NCBI GenBank assembly: GCA_033980235.1
Contig: CM067067.1
Location: 8,578,047 to 8,642,046, forward strand
Direction: 5' to 3'
Length of the DNA stretch: 64,000 nt
Origin: Diadema setosum
Taxonomy: Eukaryota > Echinodermata > Echinoidea > Diadematoida > Diadematidae
The number at the start of each line of letters is the position of its first letter. Positions within the stretch are counted from its first letter, which is position 1. The translations under genes were made by a program, and so were the position numbers. Positions 24,601 through 34,105 of this stretch are shown here, in pieces. The notes below the pieces were generated by a model. The model was not told the origin of the DNA, ran no database searches, and saw nothing but the letters and a program-made list of their open reading frames with translations.

Positions 24601-25792
24601 GTTGAATGGATCATTTCATCTTTCACCTCATGAAATATTCTCTCCATTGCACTCATAAACATTCATTATTTGTATATTATGCCTCCACCACAAAATGTCG
24701 CCAGAGGCATTATGTTTTCAGGTTGTCTGTCCGTCCATCTGCCCATCTTTCTGTCTGTATTCAATTTTGCGGAGAGCATGACTTAATAATCTTTTGAGGT
24801 ATCCTAATGAAACTTGGCATATGTATGTATGAGGGAATGAAGTTGTGCCCAACAGAGAGGAAAAAGAGCAATTTTATCATGTGTCCCTTTTTTTGGTGAA
24901 AATGTGGGTGTACTTATGCATTGGAGAAGGAGTGTCCCCATTTGCAAAAATATTCTCATTTGTACCTATATTTTTGGGGCTTCAAGGTTGGCAGTTATGA
25001 AACATAATAATTATGTGTTAAAATGTACAGATAACATAATAGGTAATCTCCAATGTTGAGCTTCCTTCCCTGATTAATTTTTTAGACAAGGGAGATTATC
25101 ACACAACTACGTATGGCATATGTTTGTGTTGACAATTTGTACCTCAGAGTAGTAAATTTGAGACCAATTAGGTATTTCTATCATGTAGTTATATGTAAAG
25201 GTCTATGCTGTAGTCATGATTATTGCACCCTGAAAGATATTTGATTTGATATTCAAAACAAAATTAGCTTGACGTATTAAGTTTTTCTTTACAAATAATA
25301 GCACTAAATATGAAAACATCATTTTAGGTCTACATATTTGCTCATTTGTGCATATATAGACCAATCTGACTTGACAAAACACCTGCCATTAATTGCAGTG
25401 TCCCAACTGTGCGCATGCATGCTGAATGCCTGATATATTAATGGTGAGTGCGAGCCTGGCACCATGTATATTGTGCATTCTCATATGCACGCGCACATGG
25501 GACACTGCAGCAATGGCGGATTTTCCTTCCAGGTCGGATCGGTCTAAACGCGTAGCTATGCATTGAGTGAAAATGGTAGCCTTGGAATCTTTGTTCAAAG
25601 AACATATTTCTTTTTTCTCTTTTGGTCTTTAAACCCATCACTTCATAGGCAGCAGATAGCGACGAGGTTTCCTTTGTCGAAGGTGACGTCATCCTGGATG
25701 GGGAGATCATTGACGCCGGCTGGATGACGGGGACAGTGGCACGTACGGGCGAGCATGGCATGCTGCCCTCAAACTACGTGGAGCAGCAATAA
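12963..25792 (+). CDS. LASP1: LASP-type LIM/nebulin/SH3 protein, copy B (lacks a recognisable first exon)
   Basis: Six exons (12963-13057, 14841-14925, 16032-16116, 18457-18554, 19119-19229, 25649-25792) join in frame with matching phases to give about 205 residues. In order they encode: the second half of the LIM zinc finger ([11 protein letters not shown] and, across a splice, CNTHYP, supplying the last His/Cys ligands); nebulin repeat 1 ([16 protein letters not shown], then [14 protein letters not shown]); a second, weaker nebulin repeat (SNIAYKG); a Gln/Pro linker; and an SH3 domain ending [10 protein letters not shown]. This is the LASP1 order, and the length with a missing first exon of about 23 codons would be near 228, slightly below vertebrate LASP1 (261). 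The expected first exon, carrying the first CxxC of the LIM domain, was not found between 6125 and 12962. It is a tandem paralogue of copy A. The last intron (6.4 kb) splits the SH3 domain just after YDYT. Confidence 0.92.
13433..13470. repeat. (TA)n microsatellite
   Basis: About 17 TA units within the first LASP copy B intron. Related TA tracts lie at 18128-18160, 18334-18392 and 19505-19535. Confidence 0.92.
13670..14237. mobile_element. Foldback MITE, TTAA-flanked, ends AGGGAACC
   Basis: Left end TTAAAGGGAACCCAAACTGA and right end GGGTTTCGGTTTCCTTTAA are inverted, and inner arms match for well over 100 bp (GAGTGAAAGCAGCAACGTTA versus its near complement). It lies in the intron between the LIM exon and the next exon of LASP copy B. 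A deleted relative is at 15568-15812. Confidence 0.85.
14841..14925 (+). CDS. LASP1: LASP copy B, end of LIM and start of nebulin repeat 1
   Basis: Begins after ttctacag, completes a Thr codon and encodes [20 protein letters not shown], then KQSQNQSQ. The His is the last LIM zinc ligand, and the TPENLR segment is a LASP hallmark. Confidence 0.93.
15065..15223. mobile_element. Foldback MITE (GGCCCCATTTCATAAAA family)
   Basis: Left GGCCCCATTTCATAAAAGAT and right ACTTTTTATGAAACCGGTCC are inverted. The interior (GATGGCAACTCTTGCTGGAA and its inverse) matches 63370-63531. Confidence 0.8.
15257..15282. repeat. Poly-C tract
   Basis: About 26 consecutive C on the plus strand, just downstream of the MITE. 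Similar C tracts occur at 11389-11409, 53431-53450 and 53851-53867, and a G tract at 30577-30594. Confidence 0.9.
15568..15812. mobile_element. Deleted TTAA foldback MITE related to 13670-14237
   Basis: The ends TTAAAGGAATCCAAAACCCA and TTTTGGTTCCCTTTAA are intact, but most of the left arm is missing. The right arm matches 14030-14237 closely. Confidence 0.75.
16032..16116 (+). CDS. LASP1: LASP copy B, nebulin repeat exon
   Basis: 28 codons plus one base: [20 protein letters not shown] then PESMRLKK. The pattern YxxxF with the following ADxPE is the actin-binding nebulin repeat. The donor AAAG|gtgag leaves phase 1, which the next exon resolves as Val. Confidence 0.92.
16126..16345. repeat. 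Palindromic TACTGTATACGC-type element
   Basis: ACTGTATACGCTGTTATTTT at the left pairs with GAAAATAACAGCGTATACAG at the right. It begins 10 bases after the 3' splice-donor boundary of the nebulin exon, inside the intron. Confidence 0.75.
17805..17945. mobile_element. Foldback MITE with G/C-run ends
   Basis: GGGGGGATTTCATGAACCGT and CTTCATGAAATTCCCCCC are inverted. The centre (GAAATCCTTGCATCTGATTG) matches that of 33473-33618, so the two share a core. Confidence 0.65.
18334..18400. repeat. (TA)n microsatellite near LASP exon
   Basis: About 29 TA units ending 60 bases from the acceptor of the exon at 18457. TA tracts of this length are hypermutable and form cruciforms. Confidence 0.92.
18457..18554 (+). 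CDS. LASP1: LASP copy B, second nebulin-like segment and linker
   Basis: [12 protein letters not shown] corresponds to the second nebulin repeat of LASP1 (SNIKYHEEF), followed by a Gly/Gln/Pro/Tyr linker. A long TA microsatellite ends about 60 bases upstream of the acceptor cctcag. Confidence 0.85.
18666..18828. mobile_element. hAT-like MITE
   Basis: Left end CAGGGGCGGATCCAG and right end CTGGATCCGCCACTG match the common hAT-type terminus CAGTGGCGGATCCAG. The interior has GGGGG/CCCCC arms. CACAC flanks both sides directly. Family assignment is from the termini alone. Confidence 0.65.
19119..19229 (+). CDS. LASP1: LASP copy B, proline-rich linker and SH3 start
   Basis: 37 codons: a [13 protein letters not shown] proline-rich stretch, then [11 protein letters not shown], the first beta strand of SH3 with its ALYDY-type motif. 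The donor is ACG|gttggt, a weak but canonical GT. Confidence 0.87.
19725..19965 (+). mobile_element. 5' fragment of AGGTCA-rich repeat
   Basis: Starts TATGCCTCTGCCAACGAAGT, continues GATATCTCAAGAACCGTGTG and reaches GAAGGTCAAAGGTCACAGG. It aligns with 22391-22610 and lacks the 3' part. Confidence 0.75.
20635..20860. repeat. GGGCCC/GGCCCAGG low-complexity cluster
   Basis: Imperfect repeats of GGCCCAGGGGCCCAGAGCCC and a doubled CCAGGAGCCTAAGTGCTGGC. GC-rich island in AT-rich surroundings inside the last LASP copy B intron. No gene seen. Confidence 0.7.
21576..21735. repeat. (AGT)n microsatellite with short dispersed repeat
   Basis: A TAG/GTA trinucleotide tract (21576-21672) merges into AATAATGATAATAGTGGCTA, then TTGTATAGTGCACAGGTCTG, a unit that looks like a dispersed repeat end attached to a microsatellite. 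Confidence 0.7.
22391..23388 (+). mobile_element. AGGTCA-rich TIR element, full length
   Basis: Starts TATGCCTCCGCCAACGAAGT and ends ATGGCGGAGGCATATCAGTC, then TATCTAGT, giving 12-base terminal inverted repeats. The interior holds repeated AGGTCA blocks, many spaced by one base, near 22730, 22884 and 23030. No convincing protein. Relatives: 57739-59010 (full), 19725-19965 and 24678-24835 (5' parts), and about 38315-38795 (minus strand). Confidence 0.8.
23547..23715. repeat. Dispersed repeat, second copy
   Basis: Aligns with 12069-12200: ATACAATACGATACAATCGG, TATATAGCGCCCTTACACAG, and GACTGGTTTCACAGCACTTC. Class undetermined. Confidence 0.6.
23811..24570. mobile_element. Long foldback element (AGCCCCATACGCATAG)
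   Basis: Arms of about 300 bp are inverted around a loop near 24235-24285: GCAGCCCCATACGCATAGCG at the left, TATGCGTATGGGGCTGCTGA at the right, with GGACCTTGGGAGAGCTACAT and its inverse nearer the centre. It lies in the last LASP copy B intron. A copy with a truncated right arm sits in ATP6V1F intron 1 (45612-46131). Confidence 0.85.
24678..24835 (+). mobile_element. 5' fragment of AGGTCA-rich repeat
   Basis: TATGCCTCCACCACAAAATG, then GGCATTATGTTTTCAGGTTG and CTTGGCATATGTATG align with the start of 57739-59010. Confidence 0.6.
25649..25792 (+). CDS. LASP1: LASP copy B, terminal SH3 exon
   Basis: 47 residues plus [18 protein letters not shown], then [12 protein letters not shown] and [10 protein letters not shown]. 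It restores an SH3 domain when joined to the exon 6.4 kb upstream. Relative to copy A the n-Src loop differs (DGEIIDAGW versus NWQHIDEGW). Confidence 0.93.
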   Translation, partial: AADSDEVSFVEGDVILDGEIIDAGWMTGTVARTGEHGMLPSNYVEQQ

Positions 25793-28690
25793 TATTACGG
25801 AAGGGAAATCCCCTAAAAAATTAAAGGCTTATAGACACTCTGAGGACAAATTAAAAAAAAAAGAAGATAGAAGGAAAGAAAAAAAGAAACAATTATCAAC
25901 GTTACAAAACATAGTGAAATATATTTGTTAAGTGATCTTTGATATATAGGAGCACCTATGCATACCAGATGATGTGAAAGAGATCTGTAAGAATACATGA
26001 GTGGATGATGATTGAGAAAGAGGGATGTTGGCTTTTTTTTTTACCTTAGAAATAGATTCCATGGACTCGGTCTGTGTTTCTTGACTTTTATCATCCGTCG
26101 CGTAAGAGAATCTGTTTTACAGGAGGTACCCTTTCGTTGTGTATATAGATAGAAAGCAAGTCGGCACCTGTGTGAATCACTGGCAAGCTAAAACCAAAAG
26201 TGCCTTGGCATAGAAACAAAAAGAAAAAAATATATGTAGTAATGAGGATGCTATATAGACAAAAGAATGTACACTTGCTATTTTATGCATACAATGCCAA
26301 ACATGGATTCAACACGTAGTCCTATAGTGTGTATTTCATATTACCTTCCTCATCTGTAATACATGATGAAGAAGGAATTTTGTGGGACATTTTCACATAT
26401 TTGTAGATGGTTCTGGGTTATGTGGGGTTTTTTTTTTTCTTTTTAATGGTCTTTCCCTATCTTTTTCCCCTTGATAGATGGGTGGTGTATGGAAACTCTC
26501 AGCACTTGGGCAAAGCAGCATGACAAGCTTTTGAAGTGCTTTGTTTCAGATCTAGTTTCATTAGCATAATGAAGAACGCAGACCATCACTGTGATATATA
26601 TATATATATATCTGCTCACACAGGAATAGATGAGAGCAGCATGAGCTATGCTATATACATTCCTGGCCAGATAGGTGGTACAACTCCCAAAGCAGCCAAC
26701 CATCACAAGTTACTAGTCAGTGGCACGCTTGTATTACCCCCAAGTTACTGAAATTTCTTTTACTCTCAAACAAAACTTTCATTTCTGTCCTTCCAGTCTT
26801 TCCCGTGTACTTTTGTTTTTTCTTTCATTTTGTTAAATTGTCTGGGTTAGCATGTGGACTAAACAGTTGTTGAATTTGTGACAGTGTAGCTGCCCTTTAT
26901 AACCCAAGAATGTCAGTATACAACAAAAGTTGTAACTTTTATATATCTAACAGAGATTCTATGACAATTCTATGACTAATTCTTGTACATTGCATTTCTA
27001 TATGAAGCAAATATATGGATATGAGGTATATATTCACACTGCATGCTATTTGTCATTGACCAAATTATTTCTTGGGAATTTTTTACATCTTATTTTATTT
27101 CATTTTATTCATATTTTTTATAGTGCGATGAGATTAAGTCCTGCCAAAATTAAGGCAGTATAAGTTTTGATGAATCATCAAAGCAGTTCGTTGAAGAATT
27201 GTGGCATATGAAAGGAAAGGGCATAGACACAGGGGTAGTACAGTGCTTTGCACGTTAATAGGACTGCATCTGGAGATCGAAATGTTATTAAGGTAAAGTG
27301 TGTAGAGTGTAGAATGCAGTATCCTCTAGACATTGGAACCATCATGTACTTAATGGAACTAGATTTTTGAGCCTTTGTTCCAAATCAAACCTATTATGTA
27401 ATATCCACACATGTAATGGTACACACATGTATATCAATGAACAATCATCATGCATTAAACATACCTAGACCGTCGCATTCGAAAGTCAGAGGGGGGAGTT
27501 CTGATATGTTGGATGTGTGCATGCTGTGTGTAGAAGAGCTTTGGTTTGGGCAAACAGTGAGATTGTTTATATATACCCTAATGTACCAAGAATGGAACGG
27601 ATCCTGGATGAGTAATATGTGTCGTGCATTTGTAGTAAAATCAAAAGATAAAGACAGGTTTGAAAACCCTGATGCCTGTGTGCAAACATCAAGGCCAGAA
27701 TTCATGAAGCTGGTTTAAGTTTAAATCATTACTATGCTTATGCATATTTCTTCTGCATGAATAAGATTGACAGATTGCGTACGCCAACAGACGTCCAGTG
27801 GCAAATGCACATTGATATGCGCATGTCAAAGGTACAATTTGTATGTCTATTTTATGCTTAGACCATGGTCCAAGTTTGAACCACCATCGTGAATTTTGGC
27901 CAAGGTGTTTCAAGTCGTCATGGGAAGACCTTTGACTTGGCAAGTTGTTATCAATTTCACTTCAGAGCAAAATAATCTCTCAGTGCTCATGTTCTTTAAC
28001 TGTGTAGGTGCATCAGTGTTGGGCAAATGGACAGAAATGCTCAGCTTTCATGGATGCTGTAAGACTTTGTGAGAATATGAGCAGTAGGAAGAAAGAATAG
28101 TCCATTTCCCTGTAGATTTGTGGAGATTTTAGTAAATTCACACCTGCAGACTATGGAGGCTTGGGCCAAGGCTAATAAGCCAAATGGGCTGCTGGTCTGT
28201 AGCATCAAAAAACACCCACACATACTGCATGATCACAGACAATTCTTTAATGCCGTATGTTGTATCTTCCAAGCAAATGACATTTTAATGAATTTTGGTG
28301 CAAATAATCACATCGTATTTGTGCAGTTTTTGCTAGAGACTTCACGAGCTTTGTGTGTGTGGGGGAGGGAGGGAGATACTGTATGGTATTATTGAATTAT
28401 TCATGTTGTACACTATGCTGTAGTTATACATGTGTAAATGTAGTTGTTTTCTTGTTGTTTTTTGTTAGAATGAAATGCATTCAACAAAAGTATGTTTGCA
28501 CATTTTTGGTTGGAACAGCCATGTACAAATGAGACCATCTTTGGCACCAGCTTGTGTAACAGACTCCAAACATTCACTAAATACAAAATATTGTACTACA
28601 TGGTGTGTTGACTTTCTTTATTCCCACCCTGCTTGGCTTTTGAAAGTGTGTGAAGGTTTGTTCTTACAGGAGAGCAAATAGCCCATCTGT
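25793..28690. other. Region downstream of LASP copy B; no gene seen
   Basis: Its first part is presumably the LASP copy B 3' UTR, but no clear poly(A) signal was fixed. The rest is AT-rich unique-looking sequence with short open frames lacking family motifs. Confidence 0.5.
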
Positions 28691-28693
28691 CCA

Positions 28694-29167
28694 TAGCCTA
28701 TAATCTAGGCGGAGGATGCAGCTATTGTCTTTGCTGTTGCGCTTACATCTAATGCAGTGAGACTATTGTCTTTGCTAAGTGATTCGTCTGATGCAGTGAA
28801 ACTACGAACAGTGGAAGCATCCACTGTCTATAGCCACTTGTCTTGCTTTAGTTGTTTTCTTATTATCGACGGCAATCGATGGCAGTTTTTCATACCACGA
28901 TTCATAGTCGATAATAAGAAAACGATGACTAAAGCAAGACGAGTAGATATGGGCGGTGGATGCTTCACCCGTATCCACTGTTTGTAGTCTCGCTAAATCA
29001 GACATATCACTTTAATAGCAAAGACAATAGTCTCGCTGCATCCACTGTTTGTAGTCTTGCCGCATCAGACGTATCGCTTTGATAGCAAAGACAATAGTCT
29101 CGCCACATCAGATGTTTAGCGTGACAGTAAACACCATAGCTGCATCCTCCACCTGTATTATAGGCTA
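28694..29167. mobile_element. Foldback element (TAGCCTATAAT ends)
   Basis: TAGCCTATAATCTAGGCGGA at the left and CACCTGTATTATAGGCTA at the right are inverted. Inner arms include TATTATCGACGGCAATCG and ATAGTCGATAATAAGAAA. A subunit CAAAGACAATAGTCTCGC(T/C) is repeated in the right arm and inverted on the left. Confidence 0.8.
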
Positions 29168-29376
29168 GTCTGTCCACCAGGGAGATGTCATAGGAGGAGT
29201 AGCAGCACTTCATAATCTGTGCAAAACATATTTTAGTTATAAAGCATTACAATTGGATGTCTGACATTCCTCTTCGCTTTGAAGCCATGCTCAGCACTGC
29301 TTTATTGCCATGACAAAATTTGGACACGAAGAAAAAGCATTCAAATTCATGAAATTCTTCCGTCGAGATGTTTTCA

Positions 29377-29655
29377 TTGCAACTGATTGACAAATTGCCC
29401 CACATCGACGTAAATAAGCACTGAATTGATCAGTGTTTTAGTAGTAGCCATGATTAAAAAAAATAAAAAAAAATCATGGGCGTACATACTCGAGCAGGAT
29501 TCGAACCTACGACCTCCTGATCACCGGACAGGCGTCATCTCCACTAGACCACCGAGCTTTCGCCCGACAGCAAGTGTTGCATGGCTACTACTAAAACACT
29601 GATCAATTCAGTGCTTATTTACGTCGATGTGGGGCAATTTGTCAATCAGTTGCAA
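29377..29655. mobile_element. Perfect 75-bp inverted repeat around a tRNA-like core
   Basis: Arms 29377-29451 and 29581-29655 are exact complements by eye over 75 bases (TTGCAACTGATTGACAAATT at the outer end, TAGTAGTAGCCAT at the inner end). The 129-bp centre holds a tRNA-like sequence on the minus strand. The lack of any mismatch between arms suggests recent origin or conversion. Confidence 0.88.
29485..29575 (-). tRNA. tRNA-like sequence (probably SINE core or pseudogene)
   Basis: On the minus strand GCTCGGTGGTCTAGTGG resembles an A box and D arm. A GTAGG-TTCGAAT-CCTGC hairpin is a good T arm and B box, and the 5' GCTCG can pair with 3' CGAGT. The anticodon arm (CCTGTCCGGTGATCAGG) has a mismatch and lacks T33. 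Probably not a functional tRNA. Confidence 0.45.
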
Positions 29656-30129
29656 AGAAAAAGCATCTTATATCATTAATACGAGCTGTATTGCAACATA
29701 CAATTCTGGATGAAGTAGTAGAATTTATTTAGAGCAGTTTGGGAAAAATGCAGTTATGCACATGTATTTCTATTCACCTCATTACATATCAATATGAATG
29801 AAGTAAAAATTAGGCCCTCTAAATCAAAAACAAAACAAAACAAAAAATATGATGCACACACCAGCACATGCTTGTGCATGTTAGTTTTCTATCTTTCAGT
29901 CTGGCATGAAGCATGTTCCAGTGTGCATTTCTATGTTTGCAGTTAAAAAAGTAACTATGCCTTGGGCTTTTTGATTAGTGCTCCATTTAAAAGTACACAT
30001 ATTCAGTGTTGCCAGCACATTGCAAGAAAGAGCGAACTGCGGGGGGATCATTTCGGCTGTAGGAGCACTATAGTCCCCTAGTCCTGTTGCTCTCTTTTGT
30101 CAAAGAACCTACCAGTACCAGTGCAGTGT

Positions 30130-30485
30130 TTAAAGGGGATGGCTAGTAACTGATCAGTGGGAATCAGTGGGAATGCTGGGGGATAGTTCCAATCCTTGTG
30201 GGGTTCATTTAAGAGTACATTACAGATCTATTATTGTATGAAAATTATTTGGTTCAGAATGGTCTCATATTCAAGTAATGTGCAGTTTAATGCCCCGTCA
30301 CTGTACAGGCATGCTAACCTGAAAACATAAAACTGCGCACTACTTCACTATGAGACCATTCTGAAGCAAATAATTTTCATACAATAGAAATATAATGTAC
30401 TCTTAAATGAATCCCACAAGGATTGGAACAATCATCCTCCGGCATTCCCACTGATCCCCACTGATCAGTTACTAGCCATGACTTC
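30130..30485. mobile_element. Degraded copy of the AGGGGAAGGCTAGTA foldback
   Basis: TTAAAGGGGATGGCTAGTAA, then CTGATCAGTGGGAATCAG at the left and CCACTGATCAGTTACTAGCC at the right match 4355-4709. The right terminus is eroded after CTAGCCATG. Confidence 0.8.
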
Positions 30486-30652
30486 AACCTACAGTATATG
30501 TATAGGGCAATTAGTTTCTACTCCATCTCTAGATCCTCCCTGATCTGTAACATGTGGCTTTGTGTTTGGTGTTGTGGGGGGGGGGGGGGGGGGGATGGTG
30601 CAAGGGTGCAAGGGAAGCATTATTATAACGGATATTTAATGTACAACTGTAC

Positions 30653-30835
30653 TGTAAAACCAGAAATATAACTTTTTCATGAATTGGAGCCATCAGCCTT
30701 TTTGGCATGAAAGTTTCGCGAATTGCCACTGGCATTCAATGCATAGTGTACACAAGAACTTTTTGTGTGCATTTTAGCTCACAAATCTTGGATCCTCATA
30801 AAATTCACAGAAATTTCTGGTTTCATGGTATGTCC
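30653..30835. repeat. Palindromic element (CTGTAAAACCAGAAAT)
   Basis: ACTGTAAAACCAGAAATATA at the left and AGAAATTTCTGGTTTCATGG at the right are inverted. 35114-35306 is a relative (CTGCAAAACCAGAAATTTTT and TTCTTGCTTTACAGTA). Confidence 0.6.
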
Positions 30836-30971
30836 TACCTAATTAATGCCTTGTGTTAGGATATGAAGTGCTTTATCTGGATGATATATTCATATTACTA
30901 ATCATCTTAAATGTAGAATCTAATGTATGTGTCTGTGTCTCTCTGCAAGTACATGTGTATGTACGAGTGTG

Positions 30972-31004
<33 letters not shown>

Positions 31005-31025
31005 CAGGGCAAACTGAAGCAAACC

Positions 31026-31173
31026 AGGGCCATGTTGCATAAAAGATGCAATCAAATGTAAGTCAGTAAATCAAACGGAAGTCTGGTATCAGCCAATCAG
31101 AATTGAGTATTCACCCACTTATGTTTGATTTTCTGACTTAAGTGTGACCTAAACTTTTATGCAAAATGGCCTT
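31026..31173. mobile_element. Short foldback MITE (GGGCCATGTTGCATAAAAGA)
   Basis: The left GGGCCATGTTGCATAAAAGA is inverted as CTTTTATGCAAAATGGCC at the right. Same general type as the GGGCCCATTTCATAAAA family. Confidence 0.65.
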
Positions 31174-31184
31174 GCTCTTCTCAT

Positions 31185-31722
31185 TTGAATTGAGTGAATG
31201 CAACAATATTAGTAGAACACATCAGTGAAAGTTTGGGGAAAATTGGACAATCCGTTCAAAAGTTATGAATTTTTAAAGTATATGCTCAATCACTGCTGGA
31301 TGAGAAGACTACTACAGTGTATGATGTCACATGCGTAAAACGATATAAGGTAAATAAAAAGAGAATTTCACAAAACGTTACTTTTTGAATAAAGTACACA
31401 TTTCTTCGGCTTGTTACTGATGTATGTCAAGGGTAATATTATTCCCCCTGCCTTCTGAAAGAGAGAAGTTGAGTGTTCTTTTGTTATGCGAGAAAAGTGA
31501 AAATATGTTGAATTTTCTTTACACTTTCTTTATATCGTTGTACACATGTGACATCACAAGCCACAGTAGTCTTCTCATCCAACCGTGACTGAGCTGAAAC
31601 TTCAAAAATTCATAACTTTTATACGGATTGTTTGATCTTCCTCAAACTCTCATTGATGTGTTCCACTAATATTGCTGCATTCACACAACCCACATGTCTA
31701 TGAAGGTGAACTTGTCCTTTAA
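31185..31722. mobile_element. Left-truncated copy of the AAGGACAAGT foldback
   Basis: Begins inside the family at GAGTGAATGCAACAATATTA and ends TGAAGGTGAACTTGTCCTTTAA. Matches 577-990, with a longer interior. Confidence 0.75.
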
Positions 31723-32567
31723 CATGCATGAAAAGATCACACCAATTACACACACATCACTACATTTGTAAAGTAGGCCTACATGTACCAGGAAATGAGG
31801 GTCAACATTAACATGTCATAATATTTATTTTTGTACTTCACACAAATATTCTGAAAATGACTTTTACTTTTAATACAGAGAGATACTTAAAGGTCCACAT
31901 CATCTACACAACTTGATAAAAACTGTTTTGAGATTTAAAAATAATGCTTTACATAAGAGGAAATGTGTACGTTCACTCAAGTATGTGTAATAAATCATTG
32001 GGTTTATTAAGTTTTCCATCAATATGTGCCACTTCTTTCTGGAAAACTTAATGACCTTCATTTCTCACTGGACAACTGAAGCCCTGGTACACTTGAAGCA
32101 GCATTACAAAAACTTCCCATTTCGAACCCAGTGGTATACATGGTTCCTGCAACTACGTGTACTGCCATATAAGCATGATATCACCACTGCACATACCAAT
32201 ATGGGCCTGCATGCCATGCACATTATATCATTTTGAGAACAAGAACTGAAGATTGGCCAAACCTTCAAAACTCATCATTTAATTGTAAAAGCTCCGAGAC
32301 AATAAAGCAGATGTACTGTTGTGCAACTCTTGTGTTTTTTTCTAATTACTTTTTGTTTGGGTAAAACTTACAATTTTGCAAAGAAAAGATAGTAGACCAT
32401 ATGGGCAAAATCACTCTTCTTTATCTATTTAATAGACAACTGCAATTACGTTAAACTAAATACATGTACATGTACTTAGATAGACTATATACTCCAATAC
32501 AAAGTATAAGAATAAATATATTAAACAGGCCAGGCTGATTATGTCTTACAGCAATTAGTTTCTATCC

Positions 32568-33693
32568 TCAATCCATGAGATATGATGCCTCTTTTTAAAT
32601 GTTTTTTTTTTTTTTTTTTTTTTTTTATGGCACAACTGTATTTTTGTATTTTTGTACTTTTTAAATTTTTTTATGAGGTGGTGATATCGCTTGGGTGGCA
32701 AAAGCATTATTATTCCTAAGTGGGAGTTTATAGCAACAAAATAAGGACATGCAAATTAAAGTTAATGCCTAGAACATGTTGATTCATCTGACCACCACAA
32801 AAAGTTTAGATGTAAATCACAAACTGGAATCTAAGTTTTCAGTTTAAGCCATCAACCTGTATATATCATTAGATTTTGTGCAGCCCACAAGTCAACCACA
32901 ATTACAAATATTTGTCAAACTTTGCCCTGACACAACTACAAAGAAGCATACCTGTAAAACAAGATCAGCTTCTGATTGGCCTGCTCCCTACCCCCAGTTT
33001 CTCTTGTCCTTCATTTGAAGAAAACAATCTGTATTCCAAGCTTTGGTATTGGTATTTGATTTTCTTGTTTGTAGCTTTACTCAATCCACATGGTATGCTG
33101 CCTCTTTTTTTTTTTTTTTTCTAAATGGCAATATTGTATTTTTGTTTGTTTTATTCTTTTATGAGGTGGTGATGTCATTTGGGTGGCAAGACCATATTCC
33201 AAAAAAAAAAAGAAGTGTGAATTTATAGCAACAAAATACGGACATGCAAATCAAAATTAATGCCTAGAACATGTTGATTCATCTGACCACCACAAAAAGT
33301 TTAGATGTAAACCACAAACTGGAATCTGAGCTTTTAGTTTAAGCCACCAACCTATATATACCATTAGATTTTGTGCAGCCCACAAGTCAACCAAAGTTAC
33401 ACAATATATTTGTCAAACTTTGCCCCGACACCAAGAAAAAGAAGCATATCTGTAAAACAAGATCAGTTTCTGGGGCCCATTTCATAAAACTTGTCATCAG
33501 TGACAAGTTGTCATAGATGTGACAAGCCACTGAAATCCTTGCATCTGATTGGCTGAAAGCAAATTTGTCATAGAAATGTGGCAGTTGACACCGATAACAA
33601 GTTTTATGAAATGGGCCCCTGGTTGGCCTGTTCCCTACCCCCAGTTTCTCTTGTCCTTCATTTGAAGAAAACAATCTGTATTTCAAGCTTTGA
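32568..33693. repeat. Tandem duplication of about 480 bp
   Basis: Copy 1 (32568-33046) and copy 2 (33079-33693) align from CTCAATCCA...GCCTC through TTTATAGCAACAAAATA, GTTGATTCATCTGACCACCA and GAAGAAAACAATCTGTATT. Copy 2 carries the extra MITE at 33473-33618, which copy 1 lacks. Confidence 0.88.
33473..33618. mobile_element. Foldback MITE with CTG target duplication
   Basis: Ends GGGCCCATTTCATAAAACTT and AAGTTTTATGAAATGGGCCC are perfect inverses over about 20 bases. CTG flanks both sides (33470-33472, 33619-33621). The paralogous empty site in copy 1 reads TTCTGATTGG. Confidence 0.88.
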
Positions 33694-33699
33694 TTCATG

Positions 33700-34072
33700 C
33701 CCATTCTAGTTTGATATTCACTCTAAATAAAAGTGAGAACACAAGCAAATCTTTGTGACATGCATATCCTCAAAGGGGCAATTATAAATATGTCAGCTAA
33801 AGACAAAACAAAACAAAAACAAAACAAACAGGCCTGACAGAAAGTGAATTGATGAAACCCAAGAGCTAATTTTGGCCACATTAACTAAATTTCTCTAACA
33901 ACTCTAATCACAACCATCAGTGCATGCCATACACAACATCTGATAAGTTGTGTCAAGATTTTTCAATGTTGCTGCCTAAGCAATTTGATAAATACTATTC
34001 AGAAGTTCTACCACCAAGACTCACAATTATTGTAGTATTATACTAGTAAATCCCAGTCATTCTACTGCACTG

Positions 34073-34105
<33 letters not shown>

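Noticed and set aside
29377..29655. CRISPR-like or prokaryotic palindrome system
   Set aside because: Two inverted arms only, no spaced direct repeats, and the surroundings are clearly an animal genome.
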